A stretch of DNA of 64,000 bases from KBS-83 sp051025295 (GTDB taxonomy: Bacteria; Acidobacteriota; Terriglobia; Terriglobales; Acidobacteriaceae), in NCBI GenBank assembly GCA_051025295.1, contig JBMGJV010000022.1. One strand, given 5' to 3'. The notes beneath the pieces are model-generated. The model did no database searches, was not told the origin of the DNA, and saw only the letters and a program-made list of their open reading frames with translations. Made by a program: the position numbers and the translations under genes. Position 1 is the stretch's first letter, and each line of letters opens with the position of its first letter. Shown piece after piece: positions 18,167 to 25,825 of this stretch.

Positions 18167-19420
18167 CTACACCTCTCCGCTGGCCGCGCTGGTCGCTGCC
18201 GTGAACAGCTCAAGTTGTGGTGGTGGAGCGATGGCGACAGCAAGGGCGGGTGACTCAAGCTGCCGCACCAGCGGAATGTGATCTGCCGTGGTGACGAATT
18301 GCTCGGCTTGGGCCACCCGTATGTTCAGCTTGCGCAGGTCCTCAAGCGTGATGCGGTGATAGCGGCGGATCGAGAGGATCTTCTGCACATTGCGGTAGCC
18401 GATCCCGGGCACACGCAGCAGCGCCTCTCGCGGCGCGGCGTTCACGTCAACGGGGTAGAACTCGCGATGCGCGAGCGCCCAGGTCAGCTTCGGATCGCGC
18501 GTGAGGTCGAGGTTCGGCTGGTCCGGTGTCGTCAGTTCGTCTGCCCGGAAATCGTAGTAGCGCATCAGCCAGTCGGCCTGGTACAGGCGATGCTCACGCA
18601 CCAGAGGCGCGGCCTTGAGCGGCAGGCGGCCGTCCGCCTTCGGGTACGGGCTGAACCCCGAGTAGTAGATCCGGCGTAGCTTGTAATCGTTGTAGAGGTG
18701 GCTCGCGGTCGAAAGGATCTGCTGGTCTGTGCTGGGTGTTGCGCCCACGACCATCTGCGTGCTCTGCCCGGCGGGAGCAAAGCGGGGTGCGGAGCGATGC
18801 TTCTTCGTCTCCTCGTCCGCCTCAGCCTTGCGCGCCAGGATCTGCTGCATCGCCGACTCAATCACGTCGGCCTTCTTATCCGGTGCAAGCTGCACGAGGT
18901 CTTGCTGCGTTGGCAATTCGATGTTCGCGCTCAGCCGGTCTGCGTGCCGGCCTGCCGCATCGAGCAGCGCCTGCGACGCGCCCGGAATTGCCTTCAGGTG
19001 AATGTAGCCGCCGAAGCCGTGGTCCTCCCGCAGTGACCGTGCCACCTCGACCAGTTGCTCCATCGTGTAGTCCGGCGTCTGGATGATACCGGAGCTGAGA
19101 AAGAGCCCTTCGATGTAGTTGCGGCGATAGAAGTCGAGTGTGAGCGTGACGACCTCTTCCGGTGTGAAGCGCGCTCGCTCGATGTCACTGGAGACGCGGT
19201 TCACGCAGAAGGCACAGTCGTAGTTGCAGTAGTTGGTGAGCAGCAGCTTCAGCAGCGAGACGCAGCGCCCGTCAGGTGTGTAACTATGGCAGATACCTGT
19301 GCCATCGCTGTGGCCCAGGCCTTTGCCGGTGCCTGCGCGCTTGGCGCCGGAGCTGGCGCAGCTTGCGTCATACTTGGCGGCGTCGGCCAAAATCTCGAGT
19401 TTGCGCTGCACCTGCATCAT
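18167..19420 (-). CDS. Putative DNA modification/repair radical SAM protein
   Basis: The protein has about 417 residues. The radical SAM cluster motif CNYDCAFC follows LLLTNY near residue 65. Near the C-terminus, LRVPGIGYRNVQKILSIRR is a helix-hairpin-helix, a DNA-binding element. This matches the family that regularly sits next to DUF4130/UdgX proteins and is thought to act in DNA repair; the chemistry is not known. ATG 19420 or 19417 is chosen over a TTG at 19435. It is the first gene of a two-gene operon. Confidence 0.85.
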   Translation of the reverse strand: MMQVQRKLEILADAAKYDASCASSGAKRAGTGKGLGHSDGTGICHSYTPDGRCVSLLKLLLTNYCNYDCAFCVNRVSSDIERARFTPEEVVTLTLDFYRRNYIEGLFLSSGIIQTPDYTMEQLVEVARSLREDHGFGGYIHLKAIPGASQALLDAAGRHADRLSANIELPTQQDLVQLAPDKKADVIESAMQQILARKAEADEETKKHRSAPRFAPAGQSTQMVVGATPSTDQQILSTASHLYNDYKLRRIYYSGFSPYPKADGRLPLKAAPLVREHRLYQADWLMRYYDFRADELTTPDQPNLDLTRDPKLTWALAHREFYPVDVNAAPREALLRVPGIGYRNVQKILSIRRYHRITLEDLRKLNIRVAQAEQFVTTADHIPLVRQLESPALAVAIAPPPQLELFTAATSAASGEV

Positions 19421-19533
19421 CACGTGGACGCCCAAGGGCGAATATAAGGAGAATAGCGGATCGCTTTGCTCCTCGCTCTATGAGAGGCCGCAGACGCGAG
19501 CGCCCGCGGCCTTCCTGTTGATGACAGCAATAC

Positions 19534-20523
19534 TCAGAGCGTGATGACAACCTTGCCGACCTGCTCGTTCGACTCGAGGTAGCGATACGCGTCCGCTGCC
19601 TGCGCGAACGGGAAGGTCTTCGCGATCTTCACCTGGAAGCGTCCATCGGCCAGCCGGTCGAAGACATACTCCTGGCCCATGCGTCCCAGCGCGGGCTCCG
19701 CGTGCAGCAGGCGCAGCGTATAGCCGCGCATCGAGAGCTCCTTGGTCATCGCCGTCCACAGCGGAAACGGCGTCGGCGCCATCGACAGCAAGCCATACTC
19801 GATAAGGATGCCGTGCGGGGCAGCCGCTTCGGCGAGCTGCTCCACGCCGGGTCCGGCGACGGGATCGAAGATCACGCGAGCGCCCTTGCCCCCGGTGATC
19901 TCGTGAACGCGTGCGACCAGGTCTTCCTCCTGCGTGGCGATGACGTGATCCGCACCAAGTGCGCGCAACTCGGCGGTCTTCTTGCTGGTGCGCGTGGTGG
20001 CAATGCTGATCGCGCCGTGATCCTTCACGATCTGGATTGCCGCGAGCCCCACTGAACTCGAGGCTGCGGGAATGATGACGAAGTCGCCCTCACTCACCTT
20101 GCCGACATGCACCAGCCCGCCCCAGGCGGTCAGGTACTGCATCCAGATCGCGGTCCCCTGGACGGGTGACAGATTCTCCGGATACGCAGCAACGACGGCG
20201 ACCGGCACGACGGCCGCTTCGCCGAGCACGGAGTACTGATTCATGGAAAAGCCGGGGATGGTCGACACCTTACGACCGATCCAGTGTTGCTCCACGTCGG
20301 GCCCGACGGCCTCGACTATGCCCGACGCCTCGTATCCCACGCCAGAAGGCAACTGCGGCGCTTCCAGGTAGTGGCCGCGGATGTACATCGCCTCTGCACG
20401 ATTCAGGCCGACGGCCTGCACCTTGATGCGCACCTCACCCGGACCCGGCTCACGTAAGGGAACATCCTCAAACTGCAACACCTCGGGCCCACCCAACTGA
20501 TGAAAGCGCACTACCTTCGGCAT
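19534..20523 (-). CDS. Zinc-independent medium-chain dehydrogenase/quinone-oxidoreductase-like protein
   Basis: The 329-residue protein shows the MDR layout: a GroES-like N-terminal domain (GPGEVRIKVQAVGLNRAEAMYIRGHY) and a nucleotide-binding fold with ASSSVGLAAIQIVKDHGA. The Cys and His zinc ligands of alcohol dehydrogenases are absent, so it most resembles NADPH:quinone reductases. A strong ribosome site (AAAGGAG) precedes the ATG. The substrate is unknown. It diverges from the L,D-transpeptidase gene. Confidence 0.82.
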   Translation of the reverse strand: MPKVVRFHQLGGPEVLQFEDVPLREPGPGEVRIKVQAVGLNRAEAMYIRGHYLEAPQLPSGVGYEASGIVEAVGPDVEQHWIGRKVSTIPGFSMNQYSVLGEAAVVPVAVVAAYPENLSPVQGTAIWMQYLTAWGGLVHVGKVSEGDFVIIPAASSSVGLAAIQIVKDHGAISIATTRTSKKTAELRALGADHVIATQEEDLVARVHEITGGKGARVIFDPVAGPGVEQLAEAAAPHGILIEYGLLSMAPTPFPLWTAMTKELSMRGYTLRLLHAEPALGRMGQEYVFDRLADGRFQVKIAKTFPFAQAADAYRYLESNEQVGKVVITL

Positions 20524-20578
20524 CTGTTTCTCCTTTAGTGTTGGATACAGTGGCGACAGCGTGCGGTGCAGGGAAGTA

Positions 20579-20598
20579 TGGGGGAGATTCCTCCCCCA
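20579..20598. promoter_or_regulatory. Perfect hairpin between divergent genes
   Basis: TGGGGGAG and CTCCCCCA form an 8-bp perfect stem around ATTC. It lies 55 bases upstream of the MDR start and 42 bases upstream of the preferred transpeptidase start, so it would be in the leader of one or both. Confidence 0.4.
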
Positions 20599-20640
20599 CC
20601 AAACGGGGATGGAGCCGCCGACGCATCCGGATACACTCGA

Positions 20641-22512
20641 ATGGAGCGCAACGCTCTAGCCCAGGGGAGGGCTGCACGGCGATTGACAGTGGCACGCAGA
20701 CGAAAGCTACTCCTGGTGTGCGCCTCTGCCATGCTGGCGATTGCAGGTTGCCACCGGCAACAGGCGCCCGCCGGTCCCAAGCCGCTGACACCCGAAGCCA
20801 TTGCTTTGCATCAGATCGCTGCTCAGACGCGGCTCGAGGGCATGCGCTGGCCCAACTTCGCCGATCTCGCCAAGCCGGTCGACGCCTTCTACGCCGCACA
20901 TGAGTACGAGCCGGTCTGGTCCAAAGGCAGCCGGCCCACAGAGCAGGCCCGGCAGATGATGGCTGCGTTCAGCCATGCTGCAGCGGACGCACTCGACCCC
21001 GAAGACTACGACAGCTCCCGCTGGGCGGCGCGTGACCACGCCCTCAACACACCGGAGGAGCGCGCGGCCTTCGACATGGAGATGACGGTCGCGGCGATGC
21101 GGTACGTCAACGACGAGCACAACGGCCGCGTCGACCCGAAGCGCTTTCACTTCGGCATCAACCTCGACCAGAAGCGATACGACCTCGCCTCGTTCCTCAG
21201 CGATCACATCGTGCGCTCCGGGAATGTCTGGGCGGAACTGGTTGCGGTGCAGCCGCAGAGCAGTGAGTACAAGCGAACATTGAATGCCTATCGCCACTGG
21301 ACTGTGCTCGCCGGGCAGGATCACGGCGGCGGCCTGCCCGATCCGCATCGCCAGTTGAAGCCGGGTGAACCGTACGCCGGTGGTGCGCGGCTGCGTGAGT
21401 TGCTGGTGCTCGATGGAGACCTGTCTACGGATGCGGCGGAGACTGCGCCCGACCACTACGACCCCGCACTCGCGCGTGCCGTGAAGCACTTCCAGTACCA
21501 CCACGGTCTTCAAGCTGACGGCAAGGTGGGCTCCCCGACCATCGACGCGCTGAACGTGCCCACGGCAGAGCGGGCGCATCAACTCGCGATTGCGGTGGAG
21601 CGCTGGCGCTGGCTCCCCGACGCTTACCAGGCTGCACCGGTCTTCGTGAATCTGCCGGAGTTCAAGCTGCGCATTTACTCCGACGCGCCGCTTCCGGAGC
21701 CGCCGAAGGAGAACGACGAAGGATCGCTCCTGCCGGTGGCCCACGCGGAGACACTGCCGCTCGAGAACGATCACGCAAGGATCGCGCTCGAGATGAACGT
21801 CGTGGTCGGCAAGTCGGGGATCAAGGCCGGCGAAAAGCCTGGAGACAAACCAGAAGATCACCAGACGCCAATGCTGGTGAACCAGATGCGCTATCTGATC
21901 TTCCGTCCGTACTGGTCTGTGCCGGTCGACATCACCAAGCGTGAGGTGCTGCCGGGCATCGCGAAAAACCCGACATACCTTGAGGACCACGACTTTTCAA
22001 TCGTCGATCGACACCAGAAGCCGCTGGTCTACACAGCCGCGATGAACAAGCGCCTGGAAGCAGGAGAGCTCTGGGTGCGCCAGGATGCAGGTCCGGAGAA
22101 CTCGCTCGGTCTGGTGAAATTCATGTTCCCCAACCCGTACTCGATCTATCTGCACTCGACACCCGCGGTCGGTTTGTTCACGCGCACGCGGCGTGATTTC
22201 AGCCACGGTTGCGTGCGCGTGCAGAAGCCGGCCGAGCTGGCGTCCTGGATCCTGCGGGACCGGAGCGAGTGGCCGGTCGACAAGATCCAGGAGGCAATGG
22301 AAACGGGTGACGACAACAAGACAGTCGGGTTGAAGAAGAGCATTCCGGTGGTGATCTTCTACGCGACAGCGTACGTCGAAGCAGACGGCACGATCGACTT
22401 CACCCGGGACATTTACGAGTACGACAAGCTGCTCGACGAAACCCTGGCGCAGGGCCGTCCCTATCCGACCAAGCCCATCACGCCCGAGGTCGACGTCCAC
22501 GACGAGCGCTGA
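20641..22512 (+). CDS. YcbB-type L,D-transpeptidase lipoprotein
   Basis: The ATG at 20641 gives 623 residues; a GTG at 20566 is in frame, but its first codons run through a hairpin. A lipobox (LAIAGC) follows a basic N-terminus, so the protein is probably a lipoprotein. A peptidoglycan-binding domain is present (YDPALARAVKHFQYHHGLQ, near residue 285), then the YkuD catalytic domain with HSTPAVGLF and SHGCVRV; Cys524 is the nucleophile. The family makes 3-3 cross-links in peptidoglycan. The size and domain order fit the YcbB/LdtD group. Confidence 0.87.
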   Translation: MERNALAQGRAARRLTVARRRKLLLVCASAMLAIAGCHRQQAPAGPKPLTPEAIALHQIAAQTRLEGMRWPNFADLAKPVDAFYAAHEYEPVWSKGSRPTEQARQMMAAFSHAAADALDPEDYDSSRWAARDHALNTPEERAAFDMEMTVAAMRYVNDEHNGRVDPKRFHFGINLDQKRYDLASFLSDHIVRSGNVWAELVAVQPQSSEYKRTLNAYRHWTVLAGQDHGGGLPDPHRQLKPGEPYAGGARLRELLVLDGDLSTDAAETAPDHYDPALARAVKHFQYHHGLQADGKVGSPTIDALNVPTAERAHQLAIAVERWRWLPDAYQAAPVFVNLPEFKLRIYSDAPLPEPPKENDEGSLLPVAHAETLPLENDHARIALEMNVVVGKSGIKAGEKPGDKPEDHQTPMLVNQMRYLIFRPYWSVPVDITKREVLPGIAKNPTYLEDHDFSIVDRHQKPLVYTAAMNKRLEAGELWVRQDAGPENSLGLVKFMFPNPYSIYLHSTPAVGLFTRTRRDFSHGCVRVQKPAELASWILRDRSEWPVDKIQEAMETGDDNKTVGLKKSIPVVIFYATAYVEADGTIDFTRDIYEYDKLLDETLAQGRPYPTKPITPEVDVHDER

Positions 22513-22518
22513 GGCTCG

Positions 22519-23430
22519 CTAGGCGACCCGCAGGACGATCTTGCCGCCGCTCTTCCCGGCCTCGGCTTCAAGATGGGCTTCCCGGATCTGATCGAGCGGC
22601 ATAGTCTTCGCAATCGGAAGCGAGAACGCGCCCCGCGCTACGTCGTCCGCCAGTTGATACAAACGCGACGCATCCGGAACCGCCATCATGCCTGCCATGC
22701 GGATGTCGGTGCGATTCGCGTCCGCAGGCGGTCCGAGGACCGTCCCGAAGACACCGCCCGCCCGCAGGCAGCGTAGCGCGTGTGCAGCCACTGTTCCGCC
22801 TATAGTGTCCGCGACGGCGTCGATCTCATGCAGCGCCTGGAGCGCCTGTGGATCATCGGTCGCGATCACCCGTTCCACGCCGAGCGAGTTTGCTTCCTCT
22901 ACCTGCGAGCCGCGCACACCCGCGATGACATGCGCACCGTGTGAGCGCGCGACGTGCACGGCACTCCGGCCCACGCTGCCCAGAGCACCGAGCACGAGCA
23001 CTGTCTGTCCGGGTGCGATTTTGATGGCACGCTCCATCAACTGCGCCCCCGTCAACAGCACCAGCGGCAGCGCGGCGGCCTGTTCGTAGCTCAGCTTGTC
23101 GGGGATTGGCGCCAGCACATCCGCTTTGGCGGTCGTCATCTCGGCATAGGTAGCATTGGCGAGCGCCATCACGCGCTGGCCCGGCTCGAAGCCGACGACG
23201 CCGTCGCCGGCACGCACGACCTCTCCCGCGAGGTCGCGGCCGAGTATCGCCGGCAGATCGACATCGATGCGCCCGCGCGTTGCTCCGCTGCGGATCTTGA
23301 AGTCGACCGGGTTGATGCTGGTCGCATGCACCCTCACCAGAACATCGCCTGTGCCGACCACCGGATCGTCGACCTGTTCGATCTGCAGTTGATCAACGCC
23401 GCCGAAACCTTCGAGCACTACTGCTTTCAT
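22519..23430 (-). CDS. NADP-dependent quinone-oxidoreductase-like MDR protein
   Basis: The ATG at 23430 is 8 bases after GAGGAG and gives 303 residues beginning MKAVVLEGFGGVDQLQ. GDVLVRVHATSINPVDFKIRSG and GRDLAGEV mark the GroES-like part, and VLVLGALGSVGRSAVHVARSHGA the dinucleotide-binding fold. Zinc ligands are absent. It is a second MDR gene within 3 kb, only distantly similar to the one at 19.5-20.5 kb. Its stop is 6 bases from the convergent transpeptidase stop. The substrate cannot be inferred. Confidence 0.85.
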   Translation of the reverse strand: MKAVVLEGFGGVDQLQIEQVDDPVVGTGDVLVRVHATSINPVDFKIRSGATRGRIDVDLPAILGRDLAGEVVRAGDGVVGFEPGQRVMALANATYAEMTTAKADVLAPIPDKLSYEQAAALPLVLLTGAQLMERAIKIAPGQTVLVLGALGSVGRSAVHVARSHGAHVIAGVRGSQVEEANSLGVERVIATDDPQALQALHEIDAVADTIGGTVAAHALRCLRAGGVFGTVLGPPADANRTDIRMAGMMAVPDASRLYQLADDVARGAFSLPIAKTMPLDQIREAHLEAEAGKSGGKIVLRVA

Positions 23431-23511
23431 TGCGCACACTCCTCAACTGACAGAGATGGCTGCCATGACGCGCGCGTTTTCCTGTGGTGACGAGATCGGT
23501 CTCAGCCGGCG

Positions 23512-24345
23512 TTACGCTCCGACGTTGTGTGCGATTTTGCGGTGCGCTGCTGCGTGGTGCCGCCGCGATGCGTGGCGGAGATGGCCGCGGCGTCGTGGTG
23601 CATAGGTCCAGGTGCGGATAGCGCCGACATCCACGTGCACGAAGTGCGTCTTCGGGTAGTAGCCGACGCCGCCTTCGTTGAGGGCGAGCGCGGCATCGCG
23701 GATCTGCACCGTGGACGAGCCGGGGATCTGGATGTCGATCGCGTGGCCGAGGATGTGCTGCGAGTGCTCTGCAACACCATTGCTCGCGGCGCGCAGGTTG
23801 GCATTCGTCTCTGCCGTGCGGTAGCCGCAGACGACGTCGATGGTCGCTTCCGACCGGCCGAGCCGGATCAGGATGTCGTGCAGCAGATCGAATTCACGCG
23901 GATCGTACGCCACCACGTCCTGCGTGTTGTGGTCGCGGAGGAAGTAATTCAGCTTCGCCACCGACTCAGGAACGTAACTGTCGCCGACACGATAGATGAT
24001 GTCGATGTCCTCGAGCGTATGCAGATTGTGCAGGCGCAGCCGGTACGGCTGCGTCGCATAGGCGGCGGGCAGCAGCGGGATGGCGCGGTCAAGGGCCGAG
24101 CGGAACTCAGGATCGTTCGACTGTGCGGCCGGGCCTTCGGCTGCCGGCGTCGTGGGCGCACCCGGCAGGTCCGGCGCGGGTATTGCGGTCTGCGGTGCGG
24201 CAGTATCGCTGGCAGTGGCGACTGCGGCAGAGACTGGTGCGATCGGGGTCGCCGGAACCTGTGCCGCGAGTCGTGCCGGCAGCAAGGCGAAAGCGAGAGA
24301 GGCGGCAACGGGGCCTGCCAGCGTCAGGAGTAGCGAGTGCCTCAC
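23512..24345 (-). CDS. YcbK-like M15 family (DUF882) murein peptidase, exported
   Basis: The protein has 277 residues and starts at GTG. A signal peptide ends at about residue 28 (LPARLAAQ) and an Ala/Pro-rich linker runs to about residue 75. The catalytic domain has CGYRTAETNANLR, HSQHILGHAIDIQI and THFVHVDVG, which supply the His, Asp and His zinc ligands of the D,D/L,D-carboxypeptidase-like fold. The C-terminus is His/Arg-rich. It is next to genes for another cell-wall enzyme (the L,D-transpeptidase), though on the opposite strand. Predicted role: peptide trimming in peptidoglycan. Confidence 0.83.
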   Translation of the reverse strand: MRHSLLLTLAGPVAASLAFALLPARLAAQVPATPIAPVSAAVATASDTAAPQTAIPAPDLPGAPTTPAAEGPAAQSNDPEFRSALDRAIPLLPAAYATQPYRLRLHNLHTLEDIDIIYRVGDSYVPESVAKLNYFLRDHNTQDVVAYDPREFDLLHDILIRLGRSEATIDVVCGYRTAETNANLRAASNGVAEHSQHILGHAIDIQIPGSSTVQIRDAALALNEGGVGYYPKTHFVHVDVGAIRTWTYAPRRRGHLRHASRRHHAAAHRKIAHNVGA

Positions 24346-24480
24346 GGGCAGTGACCTCCGGGCCTGTCGATTGAAGAATGAGGGGGGCGGAATGCTCCTC
24401 GCAACAGCTCATTTCCGTGTCCTCATTCTAATCGACCCTCGCCTACGATTCAGTACCCCGTTTGGGTCAAGACCAGCCGT

Positions 24481-24996
24481 CTAGGCCGCCGGTACGGTCT
24501 CTCCGTGCGCCGGGTCCTGCTCCTCTGGCACGGGCTCCTTCGGCTTCGCATAGAAGCGGGCGCATTCCTCTGCCAGAACGCCGCCCTCGATCTCCAGGTC
24601 GGCACGGAAGGCGTCCCGGATGAAGTCGACCGTGTCGTTATGACGCGACTCGAAGTACACGGCGTGCACGTCCTCGCGGCCTGCGCCATAGACGATGCGG
24701 CTGACGCCCGCCCACAGGCTCGCCATCGTGCACATGCCGCACGGCTGCAGTGTGCAGTAGAGCGTGTAGCCCTCGAGCGATTCGACCCCAAGCTCCGCGC
24801 ACAGGCGGCGAATGGTGACCATCTCTGCGTGTGCCGTGGGATCGTGGTGCATCGCGCTCTCATTGAAGCCGCGACAGACCACCTTTCCATCTTTCACCAG
24901 CACAGCACCCACCTCTGCCCCACCGGGCGTGCGAATGCCGAGCTCCGCCTGCTCGATGGCCAGGCGGATAAATGCCGTGTCCTGTTCCGTGATCAT
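24481..24996 (-). CDS. CMP/dCMP-type nucleoside deaminase (guanine deaminase-like)
   Basis: The 171-residue protein carries the zinc and proton-shuttle motif TAHAEM and the second zinc motif QPCGMC. GAVLVKDGKVVCRGFNES is the substrate-loop region of the tRNA-adenosine/guanine deaminase group. The DPTAHAEM sequence is closer to bacterial guanine deaminases than to TadA, but substrate choice needs testing. The C-terminal 20 residues are a charged tail. The next gene downstream, the YcbK-like peptidase, is 135 bases away. Confidence 0.82.
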   Translation of the reverse strand: MITEQDTAFIRLAIEQAELGIRTPGGAEVGAVLVKDGKVVCRGFNESAMHHDPTAHAEMVTIRRLCAELGVESLEGYTLYCTLQPCGMCTMASLWAGVSRIVYGAGREDVHAVYFESRHNDTVDFIRDAFRADLEIEGGVLAEECARFYAKPKEPVPEEQDPAHGETVPAA

Positions 24997-25020
24997 GCCG
25001 ATTAGGATGCCCGCGCGCTG

Positions 25021-25791
25021 CTAGACCACGCGCCAGCAGAGCCGATGGCTTTTGATCGGACCGGGTGTGGACCCCTGCCAGGTATCGAGGTAGAGCTGCG
25101 ATCCGGCGTGCAGAATGGGCCGGTCAAGGTGCAGCGTACCCTCCGCAATCGTGATCGCCACATGCTCCGCTCTTTCCGATGCAGGGTCGGCAGGATGCGC
25201 CAGCGGCATGTGAATCGTGCCTGCAAGACCAGAGCAGAGGCACAACGAGAGCAGATCGCAAAAGCCGAGCGCTGCTGTGAAGCGGTTGAGCTGCTCTGCA
25301 CCTCCGTCGACATCTCGCTCGAACTGCCCCTCGTGCAGTTCCCGTCTCTGCGTCTCCTCTGTCACGAAGGTCTCATGGTCGCGACTGCCATCGCGTGGCG
25401 CAAGCAGACAGAAGTGCCGATTGGTAAGGATGCCGGAGAGCAGGCATCGTTCTTCGGCTTCGCGCACGGACTGCGTCCATGCATCGACCGCGCGTTCGGC
25501 CGGATACTGCAGGAAGGAATGCACACCTGCTTCGACCGCGCATTCGAGCGCCATCAGGTCGGGGTAGGCCCAGCCGGCGTCGTGCAGCCGCACCGTCTCG
25601 ACAACATCCCTGGGCAACTCGCCGAAGACCTCCGCGTTGAGCGAAGCCGCAAGCCGCCCGGCCAGGGCGGCGTGCGCAGGTTGCGAGATGCAGCCGACGG
25701 CCCGCGATGGCCACTGCTGCGTTCGGGCGAAGCACTCCCAGGCCTTGGCATCGGGAGGGGGAGGCGCCGTGGGACGCGTCCGCAGAATCAT
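25021..25791 (-). CDS. DUF3891 family protein
   Basis: The 256-residue protein resembles the DUF3891 family. AVGCISQPAHAALAGRLAA and VVETVRLHDAGWAY hold conserved His/Asp positions that suggest an HD-like hydrolase fold, but no activity is known. There is no signal peptide. It sits 34 bases from the phosphoketolase stop on the same strand, so read-through from xfp is likely and the two may share a transcript. The deaminase gene follows 24 bases later. Confidence 0.75.
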   Translation of the reverse strand: MILRTRPTAPPPPDAKAWECFARTQQWPSRAVGCISQPAHAALAGRLAASLNAEVFGELPRDVVETVRLHDAGWAYPDLMALECAVEAGVHSFLQYPAERAVDAWTQSVREAEERCLLSGILTNRHFCLLAPRDGSRDHETFVTEETQRRELHEGQFERDVDGGAEQLNRFTAALGFCDLLSLCLCSGLAGTIHMPLAHPADPASERAEHVAITIAEGTLHLDRPILHAGSQLYLDTWQGSTPGPIKSHRLCWRVV

Positions 25792-25825
25792 GCAAGGTTA
25801 GATGCCGGATAGCGCCTCTGCCGCG

